The notes below the pieces were generated by a model. It ran no database searches, was not told the origin of the DNA, and was given only the letters and a program-made list of their open reading frames with translations. A DNA stretch of 64,000 nt from Paenibacillus abyssi (lineage in GTDB: Bacteria > Bacillota > Bacilli > Paenibacillales > Paenibacillaceae), in the NCBI RefSeq assembly GCF_014640295.1, contig NZ_BMGR01000001.1, forward strand, positions 62,001 to 126,000. Reading direction: 5' to 3'. Position numbers and translations under genes: made by a program. Positions 62,005-64,000 of this stretch are shown one piece after another; positions within the stretch are counted from its first letter, which is position 1; each line of letters starts with the position of its first letter.

Positions 62005-62703
62005 ATGATGCAGGTTGAAACGGAACAGGATCGAATTAATATTGCGATTGACGGACCTGCAGGAGCAGGCAAAAGCACTGTTGCCAGGAAGGTAGCTGCC
62101 AGGCTCGGTTACATCTATATCGACACCGGTGCCATGTACCGGGCGGTTACGTTAAGCGCTCTGCAATCTGGCATTGAGCCGGGAGATTTGGAACGTTTGA
62201 CAGAATTGGCAGGTGATCTGAAGATTGAGCTGTCACCCGGCGAGCATGGGCAGACGGTATGGCTCAATGGATCCGATGTGACAGATGCGATACGTTCCAG
62301 AGAGGTGACGCTGAGGGTATCGGAAGTTGCTGCGGTCGAAGCCGTCCGCACCCTATTAGTGGACATGCAAAGACAGCTTGCCATTCGCAAGGGAATCGTT
62401 ATGGATGGCCGGGATATAGGGACACACGTGCTGCCCGATGCGGAACTGAAAATATTTCTGACTGCCAGCGTGCAGGTAAGGGCTGCAAGGCGCTATGAAG
62501 AAACGAAGCATTCCCATCAGGTGAGTGTAGAGCAGCTTGAGAAAGAAATTGCACAGCGTGACAAAATGGATCAGGAACGTAAAGTATCACCGCTCTTGCG
62601 TGCCAGGGATGCCATCCTCGTCGACAGTACAAATCTGTCGATCGAACAAGTGGTCTCACAAATTGTGGAATTAAGCCGAACCAAAATGGCGGAGGCGAAG
62701 TAA
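62005..62703 (+). CDS. cmk: Cytidylate kinase
   Basis: 232 aa from the ATG at 62005 (TTG at 62002 also possible) behind GAGGGGGAAA. P-loop IDGPAGAGKSTVARKVA, GYIYIDTGAMYRAVTL, DGRDIGTHVLPDAELKIFL. Phosphorylates CMP and dCMP. Own promoter upstream; three bases to plsC. Confidence 0.95.
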   Translation: MMQVETEQDRINIAIDGPAGAGKSTVARKVAARLGYIYIDTGAMYRAVTLSALQSGIEPGDLERLTELAGDLKIELSPGEHGQTVWLNGSDVTDAIRSREVTLRVSEVAAVEAVRTLLVDMQRQLAIRKGIVMDGRDIGTHVLPDAELKIFLTASVQVRAARRYEETKHSHQVSVEQLEKEIAQRDKMDQERKVSPLLRARDAILVDSTNLSIEQVVSQIVELSRTKMAEAK

Positions 62704-62706
62704 ACT

Positions 62707-63282
62707 ATGTTATATCGTTTTTGCCGAATGCTGCTCCGGTTCATATTTGCAACGATGTTTCCTTTGAAGGCGGAAGGGCTGGAACATATTCCGGCACAAG
62801 GCTCAGCACTCCTTTGTTCCAATCATATCAGTAATATAGACCCGACCACGGTTGGGGTAAAAGTCAACCGCAAGGTCCATTATATGGCAAAAGCGGAGCT
62901 GTTCAGCTTTCGTCCGATCGGCGCTTTTTTGCGGGCGCTGGGCGCTTTTCCCGTTAAAAGGGGCGGTGTCAGCAAGGAGTCGATCCGCATGGCGCTGCAG
63001 CTGCTTAAAGATGGAAACGTCATGGGCATATTTCCTGAAGGAACGCGTAACAGCGGAGACGGGATGGGAAAGAAAGGCGCTGCCATGATTGCTCTTCGCA
63101 GCGGCGCTGCCGTTATTCCGGTTGCTATCATTGGTAAATACCGGCCATTCCGGCCAATAAAAATTGTATATGGAAAGCCAGTTGATCTTTCCGAGTTTAT
63201 TGGAGATTCTTCACCCGATGTGCTCGAGAGAGCGACGGAGAAGATTATGGTCAGCATCCGTGAATTGGTTCGTAAGGGCTAA
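62707..63282 (+). CDS. plsC: 1-acylglycerol-3-phosphate acyltransferase PlsC
   Basis: 191 aa. NHISNID (H-x4-D catalytic motif), the KRGG block and FPEGTRN acceptor-binding motif, plus an N-terminal membrane helix. Second acylation of phosphatidic-acid synthesis. Coupled to cmk. Confidence 0.94.
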   Translation: MLYRFCRMLLRFIFATMFPLKAEGLEHIPAQGSALLCSNHISNIDPTTVGVKVNRKVHYMAKAELFSFRPIGAFLRALGAFPVKRGGVSKESIRMALQLLKDGNVMGIFPEGTRNSGDGMGKKGAAMIALRSGAAVIPVAIIGKYRPFRPIKIVYGKPVDLSEFIGDSSPDVLERATEKIMVSIRELVRKG

Positions 63283-63305
63283 TAAACGGTTAATAATGAA
63301 TAAGT

Positions 63306-63354
63306 TTTAAATCCCGTCTAATTCAGTAGTTCCTTACTGTTAGAAGGGTTTAAA
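63306..63354 (+). other. Long imperfect hairpin in the S1 gene leader
   Basis: Arms TTTAAA-CCC-TCTAA-CAGTA and TACTG-TTAGA-GGG-TTTAAA pair with only small bulges around a short loop. No T-run follows directly (ATAAAG). It lies 36 bases before the rpsA start, so it is more likely a leader element or operator than a terminator. Confidence 0.6.
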
Positions 63355-63389
63355 TAAAGTTGGGGTATGAATTGAGGAGGTTATTTCAA

Positions 63390-64000
63390 ATGTCAGAAGA
63401 AACAAAGATTCAAGAATCCGCGGTTGAAGAAGCTGTAAGTCAAGAGACTGAAGCAGAAACCGTTAGCCAAGAGGCGCTGGACAATCTCGTATCGCTGAAG
63501 AAAGGTGATACGGTTAAAGGCACAATCGTCAAGATCGAAGATAACCAAGCTACTGTAAGCCTTGGATATAAATATGACGGTGTCATTCCACTTCGTGAGC
63601 TTTCTGCTGTTCAGATCGGCAGTGCATCGGATGCAGTGCAGATCGGCCAAGAAGTCGAGCTGAAAGTAGTCAGCATAGATGATGAGAAAGAAAAGCTTGT
63701 TCTTTCGAAACGATTGGTTGATGGTGAAAATGCTTGGGAGCAGCTGCAAAAGAGCTTTGAGTCCGGCGAAGTACTGGAAGTTACCGTGGCCGATGTCGTC
63801 AAAGGCGGACTTGTCATTGACGTAGGCGTGCGCGGTTTCATTCCTGCTTCTATGGTTGAACGTCACTTTGTAGAAGATTTCAGCGACTACAAAGGCCGTA
63901 CACTGCGTGTGAAAGTGAAAGAATTGGACCAAGAGAACAACAAGGTCATCCTTTCGCAAAAAGAAGTGCTTGATGAAGAATTTGAGCAAAGCAAACAAGC
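63390..64000 (+). CDS. ypfD: 30S ribosomal protein S1-like protein (YpfD), 5' part
   Basis: The first 203 codons are in the window; the gene runs off the right edge. ATG at 63390 after TTGAGGAGG. An acidic leader (~1-30) precedes at least two S1 RNA-binding repeats: ~36-108 (LKKGDTVKGTIVKIEDNQATVSL...LSKRL) and ~122-192 (VTVADVVKGGLVIDVGVRGFIPASMV). Firmicute S1 homologues help translation of some mRNAs. Order cmk-plsC-ypfD fits Paenibacillaceae. Confidence 0.94.
   Translation, partial: MSEETKIQESAVEEAVSQETEAETVSQEALDNLVSLKKGDTVKGTIVKIEDNQATVSLGYKYDGVIPLRELSAVQIGSASDAVQIGQEVELKVVSIDDEKEKLVLSKRLVDGENAWEQLQKSFESGEVLEVTVADVVKGGLVIDVGVRGFIPASMVERHFVEDFSDYKGRTLRVKVKELDQENNKVILSQKEVLDEEFEQSKQ

Overview
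The window is chromosomal DNA from an endospore-forming, low-to-mid G+C Gram-positive bacterium of the Bacillales. Paenibacillaceae (Paenibacillus, Cohnella or a close relative) is my best guess. The reasons are the sporulation genes (spoIVB, spo0A, mciZ, spoIIM, the spoIIA operon, spoVA genes, spmAB, ytfJ, dacB, dacF, ypeB), AGGAGG-type ribosome binding sites with frequent GTG/TTG starts, and a gene order that follows Bacillus subtilis from recN to ypfD with local losses and insertions. I see no insertion sequence, prophage, CRISPR array, tRNA or rRNA.

Layout. 1-2.9 kb: end of recN, then spoIVB and spo0A with a sigma-H/0A-box promoter. 2.9-9.0 kb: an accessory block of two related short-chain dehydrogenases, a tandem-fused PTPS-family enzyme and a membrane GGDEF-EAL protein in one tight gene string, followed by a separate PAS-GGDEF cyclase. 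9-16.4 kb: branched-chain 2-oxoacid dehydrogenase (E3, E1 alpha, E1 beta, E2) plus lipB, a Prli42-like miniprotein gene on the opposite strand, and a PepT-like peptidase. 16.4-21.4 kb: mciZ (opposite strand), nudF, endoQ, spoIIM, fur, ald, yqzK. 21.5-26.1 kb: xerD and nucleoside salvage (deoB, punA, pdp) with a Spo0E-like gene inside. 26.3-32 kb: dacF-spoIIAA-AB-sigF and spoVAA-AB-AF. 32-38 kb: lysA, ppiB, an FMN riboswitch and ribD-E-BA-H. 38-43.2 kb: scpA-scpB, a DUF2953 protein, ytfJ, dacB-spmA-spmB. 43.3-49.8 kb: rluB and resABCDE. 50-51.7 kb: serA (minus strand) with a structured leader. 51.8-64 kb: rhodanese, an unrecognised membrane-anchored protein, CPBP protease, metallophosphoesterase, polysaccharide deacetylase, MecA/YpbH, glutamate dehydrogenase, PrsW, a small Cys-rich protein, YpeB, a PilZ protein, YpfB-like, cmk, plsC and the start of the S1-type gene ypfD/rpsA.

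How they work together. Many genes serve the sporulation programme: the master regulator, the sigma-F switch, sigma-E products for engulfment and Z-ring inhibition, spore cortex and membrane proteins, and germination proteins. The rest are housekeeping operons for lipoylated dehydrogenases, riboflavin, chromosome segregation and cytochrome c maturation.

The most unusual part is 2.9-7.7 kb. A duplicated, biopterin-type enzyme set (C-x5-HGH PTPS motifs plus two sepiapterin-reductase-like SDRs) is followed after 24 bases by a GGDEF-EAL protein with a large extracytoplasmic domain. This suggests a pterin-linked cyclic-di-GMP circuit, which I propose as the candidate undescribed system. Three genes too short for ordinary ORF cut-offs were also found by reading the gaps: Prli42-like, MciZ and a small Cys-rich protein.
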